From NCBI GenBank assembly GCA_041745535.1, contig JBGTIS010000088.1, positions 1 through 5,589 of the forward strand: a stretch of DNA of 5,589 nucleotides. The letters are read 5' to 3'. Positions 1 through 5,589 of the stretch are shown here, piece after piece. Position numbers and translations under genes: made by a program. Every line of letters begins with the position of its first letter. Position 1 is the stretch's first letter. The stretch comes from JBGTIS01 sp041745535 (GTDB lineage Bacteria; Bacteroidota; Bacteroidia; Cytophagales; Cyclobacteriaceae). The notes under the pieces were generated by a model. That model had not been told where the DNA came from, did not search any database, and saw only the letters and a program-made list of their open reading frames with translations.

Positions 1-98
1 CAGGGGATAGTATCGTATAAGCGGCCCCAACGGCTATTCTTGAATTTGTACCATAATGCCTCACTTGTTTCTTCCTCGAAAAACAGGTTCTTTCCCAT
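1..98 (-). CDS. N-terminal fragment of an unidentified protein (possible transposase), runs off left edge
   Basis: A minus-strand frame opens with ATG at 98-96 and stays open to the window edge, giving 32 residues that begin MGKNLFFEEE and continue with SEALWYKFKNSRWGRLYDTIP. An in-frame TGA lies 18 bp upstream of the ATG with no other start codon between, so this start is forced if the frame is real. The aromatic and charged composition looks like a genuine protein start. The tail (WYKF, then SRWGRLYDTIP) vaguely recalls N-termini of IS4/IS5/IS1182-type transposases, in which a short helix precedes the phrase 'xxIPxxxL'; this is only a weak resemblance. A strong hairpin lies just upstream at 136-178, which would shield the gene from read-through, an arrangement often seen in insertion sequences. 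No Shine-Dalgarno is obvious (AAAGAAGCT precedes the ATG). The plus strand is also open here, so coding on the minus strand is likely but not certain, and the product is not identified. Confidence 0.5.
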   Translation of the reverse strand, partial: MGKNLFFEEETSEALWYKFKNSRWGRLYDTIP

Positions 99-124
99 AG
101 CTTCTTTGAGTTCTTGTCAATCGC

Positions 125-183
125 GAAAAAACCGAAAACCCCTCAGAAATTGGATATATTCCACCTTTTTGAGGGTTTCTTTT
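125..183. terminator. Strong hairpin with T-rich tails on both strands, candidate bidirectional terminator
   Basis: Positions 140-149 (CCCTCAGAAA) pair with 166-175 (TTTTTGAGGG) over 10 bp including one G-T wobble. The stem continues outward past a bulged C139 with AAA 136-138 against TTT 176-178, and inward past a small internal loop with TGGA 151-154 against TCCA 160-163 around a 5-nt loop. Read on the minus strand it is followed by GGTTTTCGGTTTTTT (139-125), and on the plus strand by TTTCTTTTG (176-184). It sits 76 bp beyond the stop of the DUF1080 gene and 38 bp before the next start, so on the minus strand it should end the DUF1080 transcript. It could instead be a structural part of an insertion-sequence end belonging to the left-edge frame. 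Confidence 0.65.
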
Positions 184-224
184 GTTATTTCCCTAATATA
201 ATGACTTGATTATCAATAGATTGT

Positions 225-240
225 CTCACCTAAAGGTGAG
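225..240. repeat. Short perfect inverted repeat after the DUF1080 gene
   Basis: CTCACCT (225-231) and AGGTGAG (234-240) are perfect 7-nt inverted repeats separated by 2 nt; as a hairpin this gives 6 bp around a TAAA-type tetraloop. It lies 13 bp past the DUF1080 stop codon. No T-run follows on the minus strand (ACAATCTATTG follows), so it is a poor intrinsic terminator by itself. It may act as a 3'-end stabilising hairpin before the stronger terminator at 136-178. Confidence 0.4.
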
Positions 241-253
241 CCTAACTATAATA

Positions 254-1027
254 CTAATGAAGTTCCGGTGCAATCTGATCAGCAGCAGTTACTCCGGGTG
301 GCAACGCTATAATCTTCAGGTTGCGAAAGTGAATCTTCGCGCCCTCAGATTCCAGGCACAGATATCCTTTCTTTTGCGATGACCGGCTGATGCCATTCAC
401 AAACTTACCGTTCACCGAGAGTTTGATGACTCCATCAACACACACCACCTCATAGCTATTCCAGATTCCTTTTCCTTTGGCCCGGTTTTCTACAGATTTG
501 CTGCGGGTACCCCTGGGATTGTCGGGCGCGGTTTCTACGCCACCAACTCCGAAGAGTTCACCATGCACATAAGCAATGGGCGGCGTAACACCATTTCGCT
601 TATTCAACTTTACCCAGTCCAGCTCCAGCATTTGTACTTCTACCCCATCGGGCAAGCGCGATTTCTCATCAGGATTGGCAGCGCTCCATACAAAAATACC
701 TGAATTTCCGCCCGCTTCCATATGCTTCCATTCTACATGCATTACAAAATTCTCATATTGCTTCTCAGATCGCACCACACCGATAGGATGACCGGTGCAG
801 ATCAACTCCTCACCCTGTACCGTCCAGGTGTCGGCCCCGGTATTTACGTCAATCCATTGTATAAGCTCATCGTTCTTGTTTTGTGCATTTCCTTCAGCAG
901 TAATACTTTCAAGGGGCATTACTTTTCCGAACTTAAATAGGGGATCTTGTGAATAAGAAAAACTGTGCACACACAGTATTGCGATAAAAGATAATAAGGT
1001 AATCAGGGTACGCTCCGAATTTTTCAT
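254..1027 (-). CDS. Secreted DUF1080 (3-keto-disaccharide hydrolase-like) family protein
   Basis: This 257-residue protein has an N-terminal signal peptide: basic start MKNSER, hydrophobic stretch about 7-20, likely cleavage near SYS|QDP (residues 26-27). Cys19 does not sit in a good lipobox, so export as a soluble periplasmic protein is favoured over a lipoprotein. The rest, about 55-242, is one DUF1080 domain (Pfam PF06439), a concanavalin-like beta-sandwich. Recognisable family segments are YENFVMHVEWKH (91-102), GGNSGIFVW (106-114), GVEVQMLE (128-135), IWNSYEVVCVDGVIKLSVNG (188-207) and GYLCLESEGAKIHFRNLKI (221-239). Some family members hydrolyse 3-keto-glycosides and others are only carbohydrate-binding or uncharacterised, so the substrate here is unknown. 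Length is typical for a single-domain member and nothing looks truncated. The stop is TAG at 256-254. The start at 1027 directly precedes the signal peptide; no Shine-Dalgarno is seen, which is usual in Bacteroidota. It lies 103 bp downstream of the permease gene on the same strand, so co-transcription is possible but not required. Family assignment is firm; enzymatic activity is inference. Confidence 0.95.
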   Translation of the reverse strand: MKNSERTLITLLSFIAILCVHSFSYSQDPLFKFGKVMPLESITAEGNAQNKNDELIQWIDVNTGADTWTVQGEELICTGHPIGVVRSEKQYENFVMHVEWKHMEAGGNSGIFVWSAANPDEKSRLPDGVEVQMLELDWVKLNKRNGVTPPIAYVHGELFGVGGVETAPDNPRGTRSKSVENRAKGKGIWNSYEVVCVDGVIKLSVNGKFVNGISRSSQKKGYLCLESEGAKIHFRNLKIIALPPGVTAADQIAPELH

Positions 1028-1094
1028 TGAACTTCACTTATAATTTAAAACCGCCCCAATTTATCATAAAGTTTTGGTATGCCTGATAAAACCG

Positions 1095-1124
1095 CGAAAA
1101 TATCGAAGGCAGTTTGGTACAAAA
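1095..1124 (-). promoter_or_regulatory. Weak candidate Bacteroidota-type promoter for the DUF1080 gene
   Basis: On the minus strand TTTTG (1124-1120) is followed after 17 nt by TATTTTCG (1102-1095). The known Bacteroidota consensus is a -33 TTTG-type element and a -7 TAnnTTTG; the -7 match has one mismatch and the spacing is slightly short. Transcription would start near 1088, leaving about a 60-nt leader before the ATG at 1027. The site overlaps an imperfect hairpin (1080-1111). AT-rich DNA yields such matches by chance, so this is only a candidate. Confidence 0.22.
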
Positions 1125-1130
1125 CACCTG

Positions 1131-3581
1131 CTAATCATTCCGCAAAGTATCAGCCGGATTCTCCGATGTGCTCTTTAAAGTTTGCAGGCTGATGGTAATG
1201 AGTAAGATGGCCGCGATAACGCCCAATGTAAACACATAGGTCAATATTGATATATCAATTCTGTAAGCAAAAGTTTGTAACCAGCGGGATACATACAGAT
1301 AACTGATTGGAATGGCAATCAGGCCGCCCAATACCATTACCAGTAAATATTCTTTACTAATCATCCGGATCAGGGCCGGCAGGTCGGCACCCAATACTTT
1401 TCTGATCGCGATTTCTTTTACCCTGGTTCTGAGCGAATAGGCAATCAGGCTAAACAATCCCATGAACGCTATAAAAATAGCCAGGGCACTTAGTGTATAC
1501 AGCAACTGCAATTGTACCCGTTCATTTTTATACAGATTTTCATACAAATCGTCCAGGAAACGATACTCCATCGGATAAGCAGGAAAAAGTTCATCCCAGG
1601 TTGCCTGTATCTTTTCTATGGTTTGCCGCATCTGGCTGGTTTCCACTTTGATCAGAAACGTACGCATCCAGATTGGTTCAAACGTCATAATCAGCGGGTC
1701 TACTTTGTTCTTCAGTGTTTCCTGATTGAAATCTTTCACCACGCCGGTAATAGGACCCGGCGCCAGTTTAAATTCACCGATAGACCAGCTTACCTGTTCG
1801 CCAATGGCTTCTTCGGGCGAAGTCCACCCCAATTGCTTCATGGCCGTTTCGTTGATCAGATACGTTCTCTTTTTGTTGAACAGATAATCCTGTATGGTGT
1901 TTTCCTCTGTAAGTTCAGGAATGGGTTGGTACTGGGCATTGCTCAAGCTATCTGCTCCTGCCAGGAACCGCATGCCCATCAGTTGGGTAAAATCCGGATC
2001 GATAAGCTGAACATCTATGATAGGTGCCTCCTCCGCATTGCTGTTTTTCCCCTGCACCAGCACAGGCCCTGCATCCCGGATCTCCCGCGACGGTACTTCC
2101 ATGCATCCGGCTACGCCCAGTATGCCGGTTTGCGCAAGCAGCCTGTCTTTAAAAGTTTTAAAACCTTCTGTTACTTTATCGGGTACATTCGGAATGGCCA
2201 GCACCTGCTCTTTTACGATGCCCAGGTTCTTATTATTAAGATACCGAAACTGATGGTAGGCAATCAATGCACTACCCATTAACATAATAGATGCGGCAAA
2301 TTGCAGGGTAACCATCATGCGCTTTACGTTGAACGAACTTCTGCTTCTGACGAAAGTAAATGCTTTGTTGTGTTTAATTACTTCCAATGCCTGGAAAGAA
2401 GTGAGGATGAAAGCCGGGTATAATCCTGATAAAACGCCACATACCAGTGCCAGGAGCAGCATACCGGCAGCCAGCCCTTTCAGGTTAATCAGAAAGTCAA
2501 CTTCTGTAAGGGTTTTAAAGTAAGGAAACGCGACATAAGCAATCAGTCCGCCCATGCCCACAGCCAAAAGATTATACAACACCGACTCGGTTAAGGAATG
2601 CATAAGGACCTGCTTTTTGCCGGCACCCAAAATTTTCCGCATACCCACTTCCTTCAACCTGCCCATCGACATGGCAGCGTGCAGATTGATAAAATTAATC
2701 ATAGCGATGAGCAGAATAAAAAGCCCCACAAAGAAAAACAGCGTTACATACAAGCCGTTCCCATTGGGAACAATTTCACGGGCCAGATTAGAGGTAAGGT
2801 GGATGTCGGGCATAGGTTGAAACTCAATGGAAACTTTTTGGGCGTCTTCTTTCTTCTCGAACTTCTGGATAAACGTACTCATTTTTGCCTGCACATCAGC
2901 GATGCGGCTGCCTTCCCGCAAAAGCGCATACACATATGCCCAACCTGCCCGCTCCGACGCATCTTTAAAGGAAAGCAGCATATCCACAGGCAAATGGGTG
3001 TTGGAAGGCAGATCTTCCATAACTCCGGTTACTGTATACGGGGTTTCCTCGGCCGTCCAGTCGCCCACCATAAACACCTCTTTACCCACTGCATCGGTAT
3101 GACCAAAATATTTTTCGGCAACCGATTGGGTAATTACTACAGAATAAGGTTTTTCGAGGGCAGTTTGCGGATTACCTGCCAGCAGCTTAAAATCAAAGAC
3201 GCTGAAAACTGTCGGATCAGTAATATAGGCGTGTTCCGGTCTGAATTTCTCCTGTCCTACCCGCGCATATTTGCGTTCCTGATTCTGAAACCGGATCAAC
3301 GTTTCAATTTCCGGCAGTTCATTGGGCAGTTCATTGATGTAATCTACCGGAACTCTGGCCCAGTGTACGTCGTAATCGCCACCGGAGGAAAAGTGGTAGG
3401 TAGGCCGGAAAATTCGGTCAGCCCTGGCATGAAAGTTTTCAAAACTGGTTTCGTAATACAGATAAATAGCGATGAGTATGCAGGCAGAAAAGGCAATGCC
3501 CAGCCCCAGGATGTTCATGGAGGCGTACAATCTGTTTCTGGAAAAATTCCGGAGGGTAACTTTCAGATAGTTTTTCAGCAT
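1131..3581 (-). CDS. ABC transporter permease, MacB/FtsX type, without ATPase domain
   Basis: An 816-residue inner-membrane protein with the duplicated architecture of Bacteroidota FtsX-like permeases. TM1 is about 20-43, followed by a MacB-type periplasmic core domain (about 44-275), then TM2 277-300, TM3 331-351 and TM4 369-394. The second half repeats this: TM5 423-443, a periplasmic domain about 450-690, then TM6 693-716, TM7 745-764 and TM8 778-800. Both halves carry the cytoplasmic coupling-helix signature after the second helix of each set: GRLKEVGMRKILGA (307-320) and TRVKEIAIRKVLGA (719-732). The C-terminus NPADTLRND is the usual family ending. No Walker A or B motif is present, so an ATPase encoded elsewhere must energise it. 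Relatives (MacB, LolCDE, BceB types) act by mechanotransmission in efflux, lipoprotein release or peptide sensing; the substrate here cannot be told. The start, MLKNYLKVTLRNFSRNR, matches the family N-terminus, and its ATG lies 24 bp after the propeller gene's stop, which implies co-transcription. There is no clear Shine-Dalgarno. The length is normal for the family and the frame is intact. Confidence 0.96.
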   Translation of the reverse strand: MLKNYLKVTLRNFSRNRLYASMNILGLGIAFSACILIAIYLYYETSFENFHARADRIFRPTYHFSSGGDYDVHWARVPVDYINELPNELPEIETLIRFQNQERKYARVGQEKFRPEHAYITDPTVFSVFDFKLLAGNPQTALEKPYSVVITQSVAEKYFGHTDAVGKEVFMVGDWTAEETPYTVTGVMEDLPSNTHLPVDMLLSFKDASERAGWAYVYALLREGSRIADVQAKMSTFIQKFEKKEDAQKVSIEFQPMPDIHLTSNLAREIVPNGNGLYVTLFFFVGLFILLIAMINFINLHAAMSMGRLKEVGMRKILGAGKKQVLMHSLTESVLYNLLAVGMGGLIAYVAFPYFKTLTEVDFLINLKGLAAGMLLLALVCGVLSGLYPAFILTSFQALEVIKHNKAFTFVRSRSSFNVKRMMVTLQFAASIMLMGSALIAYHQFRYLNNKNLGIVKEQVLAIPNVPDKVTEGFKTFKDRLLAQTGILGVAGCMEVPSREIRDAGPVLVQGKNSNAEEAPIIDVQLIDPDFTQLMGMRFLAGADSLSNAQYQPIPELTEENTIQDYLFNKKRTYLINETAMKQLGWTSPEEAIGEQVSWSIGEFKLAPGPITGVVKDFNQETLKNKVDPLIMTFEPIWMRTFLIKVETSQMRQTIEKIQATWDELFPAYPMEYRFLDDLYENLYKNERVQLQLLYTLSALAIFIAFMGLFSLIAYSLRTRVKEIAIRKVLGADLPALIRMISKEYLLVMVLGGLIAIPISYLYVSRWLQTFAYRIDISILTYVFTLGVIAAILLITISLQTLKSTSENPADTLRND

Positions 3582-3605
3582 AGGAAGAAAATTATGAAAA
3601 TAAAT

Positions 3606-5108
3606 CTATTTATTAAATAGCTTTAGAGTATTTTCTGTTTGGTTTACAAACTTTCCATCGTAGTTACTGCCCATATAAGCGCCCCAGGGTATGGGTTTGT
3701 TAACCGGTATGGAAGTAGCCAGTTTCCGGATGTGCACACCACTGTCTAAACCAATTTTCAGTGAATCTCCATTGACACAATAAATCACATCCATCAACTG
3801 ATCATCATCCAGGTCGCCAATCCAGGGCGTAGAAGAAGTATTCATCCCCTGTACCGGTTCGCCAACCTGGTAAGTAGTATGGTTAAAAAAATCGAAAATC
3901 ATCAGAAAATTGTAATGATACGTCCATATTAAGTTCACTACCTGATAATTTACATTAAGTAAGACATCATCCCTGCCATCGCCATTAAAATCGGCTACTA
4001 CCGGCGATGAGGTTTGGTAATAACCCACAGAATCGCGGAAGAGTATTTCTCCGTTTTTACCATCCACCAGCACCTGCTTCGACCAGCTTAACTCAGGCCA
4101 GACACCCGTGGCGAAAGAGGCGAAAAAATCAGGCGTATCGTCGGTATTAAAGTGGCCCACTGCCAGCGAACTGTACGCTTCTGTTCCCGGCAACGTAATG
4201 CTCCAGAGTTTCTCATTGGTTTTTCCATTAATGGCGATCATCCGGCCGTCTACCGCATTGGTAATTATATCTTTAATGCTATCGCCCGTAATATCGGCCA
4301 ACACCGGAGGTGCGATGAATCCTTTTGTATCGGAAGTGGCTAATGATATGGATGCGGACAGGTCTTCCCGCAAAATTTCCGCGAGCGTGGTTCTGAACAA
4401 GTGCCCCGGAATGGTTTCACCACCCGTTCCGAAAATCACATCAAGGGTACCATCGTCTCCCAGATCATCGGTTACGATAGACATGTAAATTTCTTTTTGG
4501 TCGGGCATCATGGCTTTGGCAAGCAGTTGCCCCTTGTTGCCATCAATTACCATCAGGCTGCCGGGGTGTCGGTTTACCTCATGCGCCGGGGCCAGCACAT
4601 CGCCACCATTGGCTACCAGAATTTCCGGATAACCATCTTCGTTCTGATCGGGAATAAACTGGGCATTGTAAAAGTTAAACAAATTATGAAAACGAGCACT
4701 GTCAAGTGGATTTTTTGGTGTGAAAAATTCCCATAACAGCTTCCCATTCTTTCCATTAATGGCTTTTAATTCAGCAGACCTGCCATTAATGACCACGTCT
4801 GTAATGTGGTCGCCATTCAGGTCGGCAAAAGCGGCAGAGCCAAACATCTGGTCGCGCGACGAAACATGCCATAACATTTTACCATTGGCACCATTCAGCG
4901 CTACTACAGCGGTATCGCAAGGGTGAAACTCCAGTTTGCCCAACCCTACGATCACATCCGCTACGCCATCATTGTTTACGTCAGCCACATGCGGTGAAGA
5001 AAACGTGGTTATATGATTGATTTTTACCGTCCACGACTTATCTCGAAACAAAAAGAATGAAGTTAGTACCAACCACACTATACTTATACCTATAATTACC
5101 TTTGCCAT
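3606..5108 (-). CDS. Membrane-anchored FG-GAP/VCBS-type beta-propeller protein with PQQ-like strand motifs
   Basis: A 500-residue protein starting with a short hydrophobic segment (about 4-21, followed by FRDKSW) that is a signal anchor or signal peptide; no lipobox cysteine is present. The remainder is repetitive. Eight acidic calcium-loop motifs of the FG-GAP kind recur every 47-60 residues: DVNNDGVAD (43), DLNGDHITD (96), DQNEDGYPE (154), DDLGDDGTLD (214), DITGDSIKD (272), HFNTDDTPD (319, first Asp replaced), DFNGDGRDD (373) and DLDDDQLMD (432). Between them five PQQ/WD-like strands occur: LNGANGKMLW (71), INGKNGKLLW (117), IDGNKGQLLA (188), INGKTNEKLW (293) and VDGKNGEILF (348). This suggests a closed seven- or eight-bladed beta-propeller in the periplasm binding several calcium ions. 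No catalytic motif is visible, so a binding or scaffolding role is inferred. The ATG at 5108-5106 directly precedes the anchor; no Shine-Dalgarno is seen. The stop is TAG at 3608-3606, 24 bp before the permease gene. A dyad at 5126-5144 lies in its leader. Fold assignment is firm; the partner or ligand is unknown. Confidence 0.93.
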   Translation of the reverse strand: MAKVIIGISIVWLVLTSFFLFRDKSWTVKINHITTFSSPHVADVNNDGVADVIVGLGKLEFHPCDTAVVALNGANGKMLWHVSSRDQMFGSAAFADLNGDHITDVVINGRSAELKAINGKNGKLLWEFFTPKNPLDSARFHNLFNFYNAQFIPDQNEDGYPEILVANGGDVLAPAHEVNRHPGSLMVIDGNKGQLLAKAMMPDQKEIYMSIVTDDLGDDGTLDVIFGTGGETIPGHLFRTTLAEILREDLSASISLATSDTKGFIAPPVLADITGDSIKDIITNAVDGRMIAINGKTNEKLWSITLPGTEAYSSLAVGHFNTDDTPDFFASFATGVWPELSWSKQVLVDGKNGEILFRDSVGYYQTSSPVVADFNGDGRDDVLLNVNYQVVNLIWTYHYNFLMIFDFFNHTTYQVGEPVQGMNTSSTPWIGDLDDDQLMDVIYCVNGDSLKIGLDSGVHIRKLATSIPVNKPIPWGAYMGSNYDGKFVNQTENTLKLFNK

Positions 5109-5125
5109 CGCATCAGGAATGTTTT

Positions 5126-5144
5126 ATTGTATTCGAAATACAAT
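5126..5144. promoter_or_regulatory. 19-bp dyad upstream of the propeller-permease genes, candidate operator
   Basis: ATTGTATT (5126-5133) and AATACAAT (5137-5144) are perfect 8-nt inverted repeats around a 3-bp centre. The dyad ends 18 bp before the start codon of the propeller gene, within the only intergenic DNA that can hold its promoter. On the minus strand no T-run follows (AAAAC follows), so it is not a terminator. Its size and symmetry fit a site for a dimeric regulator of MarR, GntR or PadR type, but no specific regulator can be named, and it may alternatively be a leader hairpin. No convincing -33/-7 pair was found next to it. Confidence 0.4.
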
Positions 5145-5167
5145 GTATTAATTTAATATTGAACATT

Positions 5168-5196
5168 AAAAAAACCGGACTGATAACCCAGTCCGG
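5168..5196 (-). terminator. Intrinsic terminator of the DinB-family gene
   Basis: CCGGACTG (5175-5182) pairs perfectly with CAGTCCGG (5189-5196) around a 6-nt loop. On the minus strand the 8-bp GC-rich stem is followed directly by seven T residues (complement of 5174-5168). It begins 27 bp past the TAA stop of the DinB gene. On the plus strand the tail is only CTTTAATAAAG, so it works mainly for minus-strand transcription. It separates the DinB gene from the propeller-permease pair. Confidence 0.85.
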
Positions 5197-5223
5197 CTTT
5201 AATAAAGTTTGTGGAATAAGATG

Positions 5224-5589
5224 TTAAAATGCCTGTTCATCGGCACTGGGGCCGTAGCTGCCGGGAATAGGGATGTTCAGCAAGCGAAGGTACACACCCA
5301 ACTGTGCCCGGTGATGGATGGTTTGGCTAAACGCATGCCGGATGGTTTCACCTTTGGTATTCACCATATAAATGCTGTCACCCTCTCGTAAGGTCCAGCT
5401 TTTTTCTAATTCTTCATCGGTAACCTCTTTCAAATGCGCTTTGCCATCGGCCAAATTGCTTTCATAATAATCTAATAGCTCACCGGTATGGTTAATATCC
5501 TGAGGATTGTAGGGACTATTGGCGAAATCGAGTCCGTCGGTGGTGATGGCCATGGTAATCCACGAAGGCAAGTCGGCAATGTGGGTGGC
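5224..5589 (-). CDS. DinB family protein (YfiT/DinB four-helix fold), 5' end beyond the right edge
   Basis: The frame is open from the window edge to TAA at 5226-5224, giving 121 C-terminal residues. A TTG at 5571-5569 lies inside the domain (the phrase ATHIADLPSWI crosses it), so it is not the start. About 40-45 N-terminal residues are missing compared with the usual 160-170. Family signs are HIADLPSWITMAITTDGLDFA (visible residues 3-23, containing the first conserved metal-ligand His), HAFSQTIHHRAQL (85-97) and the tail LRLLNIPIPGSYGPSADE (101-118). DinB-superfamily proteins are four-helix bundles that usually bind a divalent metal through three histidines; some are thiol-dependent transferases and many are damage- or stress-linked with unknown activity. 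In the HxxxH ligand motif common before HHRxQ, this protein appears to have Gln (QTIHH) at the first position. The gene is followed by a strong terminator. Family is firm; function is not known. Confidence 0.93.
   Translation of the reverse strand, partial: ATHIADLPSWITMAITTDGLDFANSPYNPQDINHTGELLDYYESNLADGKAHLKEVTDEELEKSWTLREGDSIYMVNTKGETIRHAFSQTIHHRAQLGVYLRLLNIPIPGSYGPSADEQAF

Noticed and set aside
113..118. TTGACA on the minus strand just before the left-edge start codon
   Set aside because: It lies only about 15 nt before the ATG, so any -10 element would fall at the start codon, and Bacteroidota promoters do not normally use this -35 sequence.
1..201. Plus-strand frame open from the left edge to a TAA at 199-201
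   Set aside because: Its translation (rich in Ser, Arg and Asn) runs straight through the strong hairpin and is antisense to the more protein-like minus-strand frame.
206..216. Short palindrome TTGAT-T-ATCAA downstream of the DUF1080 gene
   Set aside because: Five-base arms in AT-rich DNA are expected by chance and no other feature supports it.
1512..2282. Open plus-strand frame of 256 codons opposite the permease gene
   Set aside because: Antisense to the same permease; the translation is rich in Phe, His and Arg and resembles no protein family.
2598..3620. Open plus-strand frame of 340 codons opposite the permease gene
   Set aside because: It is fully antisense to a well-recognised permease, has a low-complexity His/Arg/Ile-rich translation with no recognisable domain, and is explained by codon bias of the opposite strand.
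3606..3620. Perfect inverted repeat CTATTTA-T-TAAATAG at the end of the propeller gene
   Set aside because: It is entirely A/T apart from its ends, has a 1-nt centre, lies over the last codons and the stop, and lacks a following T-run; chance in AT-rich DNA is sufficient and a terminator here would conflict with the 24-bp operon spacing.
5224..5571. TTG at 5571-5569 as the start of the DinB-family gene
   Set aside because: The frame stays open to the window edge and conserved DinB residues, including a ligand His, lie upstream of this TTG, so the real start is outside the window.

Overview
The window looks like an ordinary chromosomal stretch of a Bacteroidota bacterium, most likely a cytophagal or related lineage. 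This is inferred from the protein families (an orphan FtsX/MacB-type permease of about 800 residues, a secreted DUF1080 protein, a DinB protein ending in a conserved GSYGPSADE-type tail), the mid-range GC content with AT-rich intergenic gaps, and the lack of clear Shine-Dalgarno sequences before the starts. No RNA gene, CRISPR array or complete mobile element is visible. All credible genes lie on the minus strand, so transcription runs from the right edge to the left edge.

Layout in transcription order: (1) The 3' part of a DinB-family gene enters at the right edge and ends at 5224, followed by a strong intrinsic terminator (about 5168-5196). (2) A short AT-rich gap holds a near-perfect 19-bp dyad (5126-5144) just upstream of a 500-residue membrane-tethered FG-GAP/PQQ-type beta-propeller protein (3606-5108). 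(3) Only 24 bp later begins an 816-residue ABC transporter permease of the MacB/FtsX type (1131-3581), so these two genes are probably co-transcribed. (4) After a 103-bp gap follows a secreted DUF1080 (3-keto-disaccharide hydrolase-like) protein (254-1027). (5) The gap at 99-253 holds a strong hairpin with T-rich tails on both sides. Left of it, a minus-strand reading frame starts at 98 and leaves the window; it may be the N-terminus of a transposase, but this is not established.

Working together: the propeller protein and the permease are the only pair with convincing operon spacing. Both are predicted to be in the inner membrane with large domains facing the periplasm, so a functional link is possible but unproven. 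The permease has no ATPase gene beside it. The DUF1080 gene may belong to the same transcript or have its own weak promoter. The DinB gene is insulated by its terminator. I saw no evidence of a novel defence or mobile system. The most useful second looks are the dyad operator candidate, the propeller-permease pair, and the left-edge partial gene.
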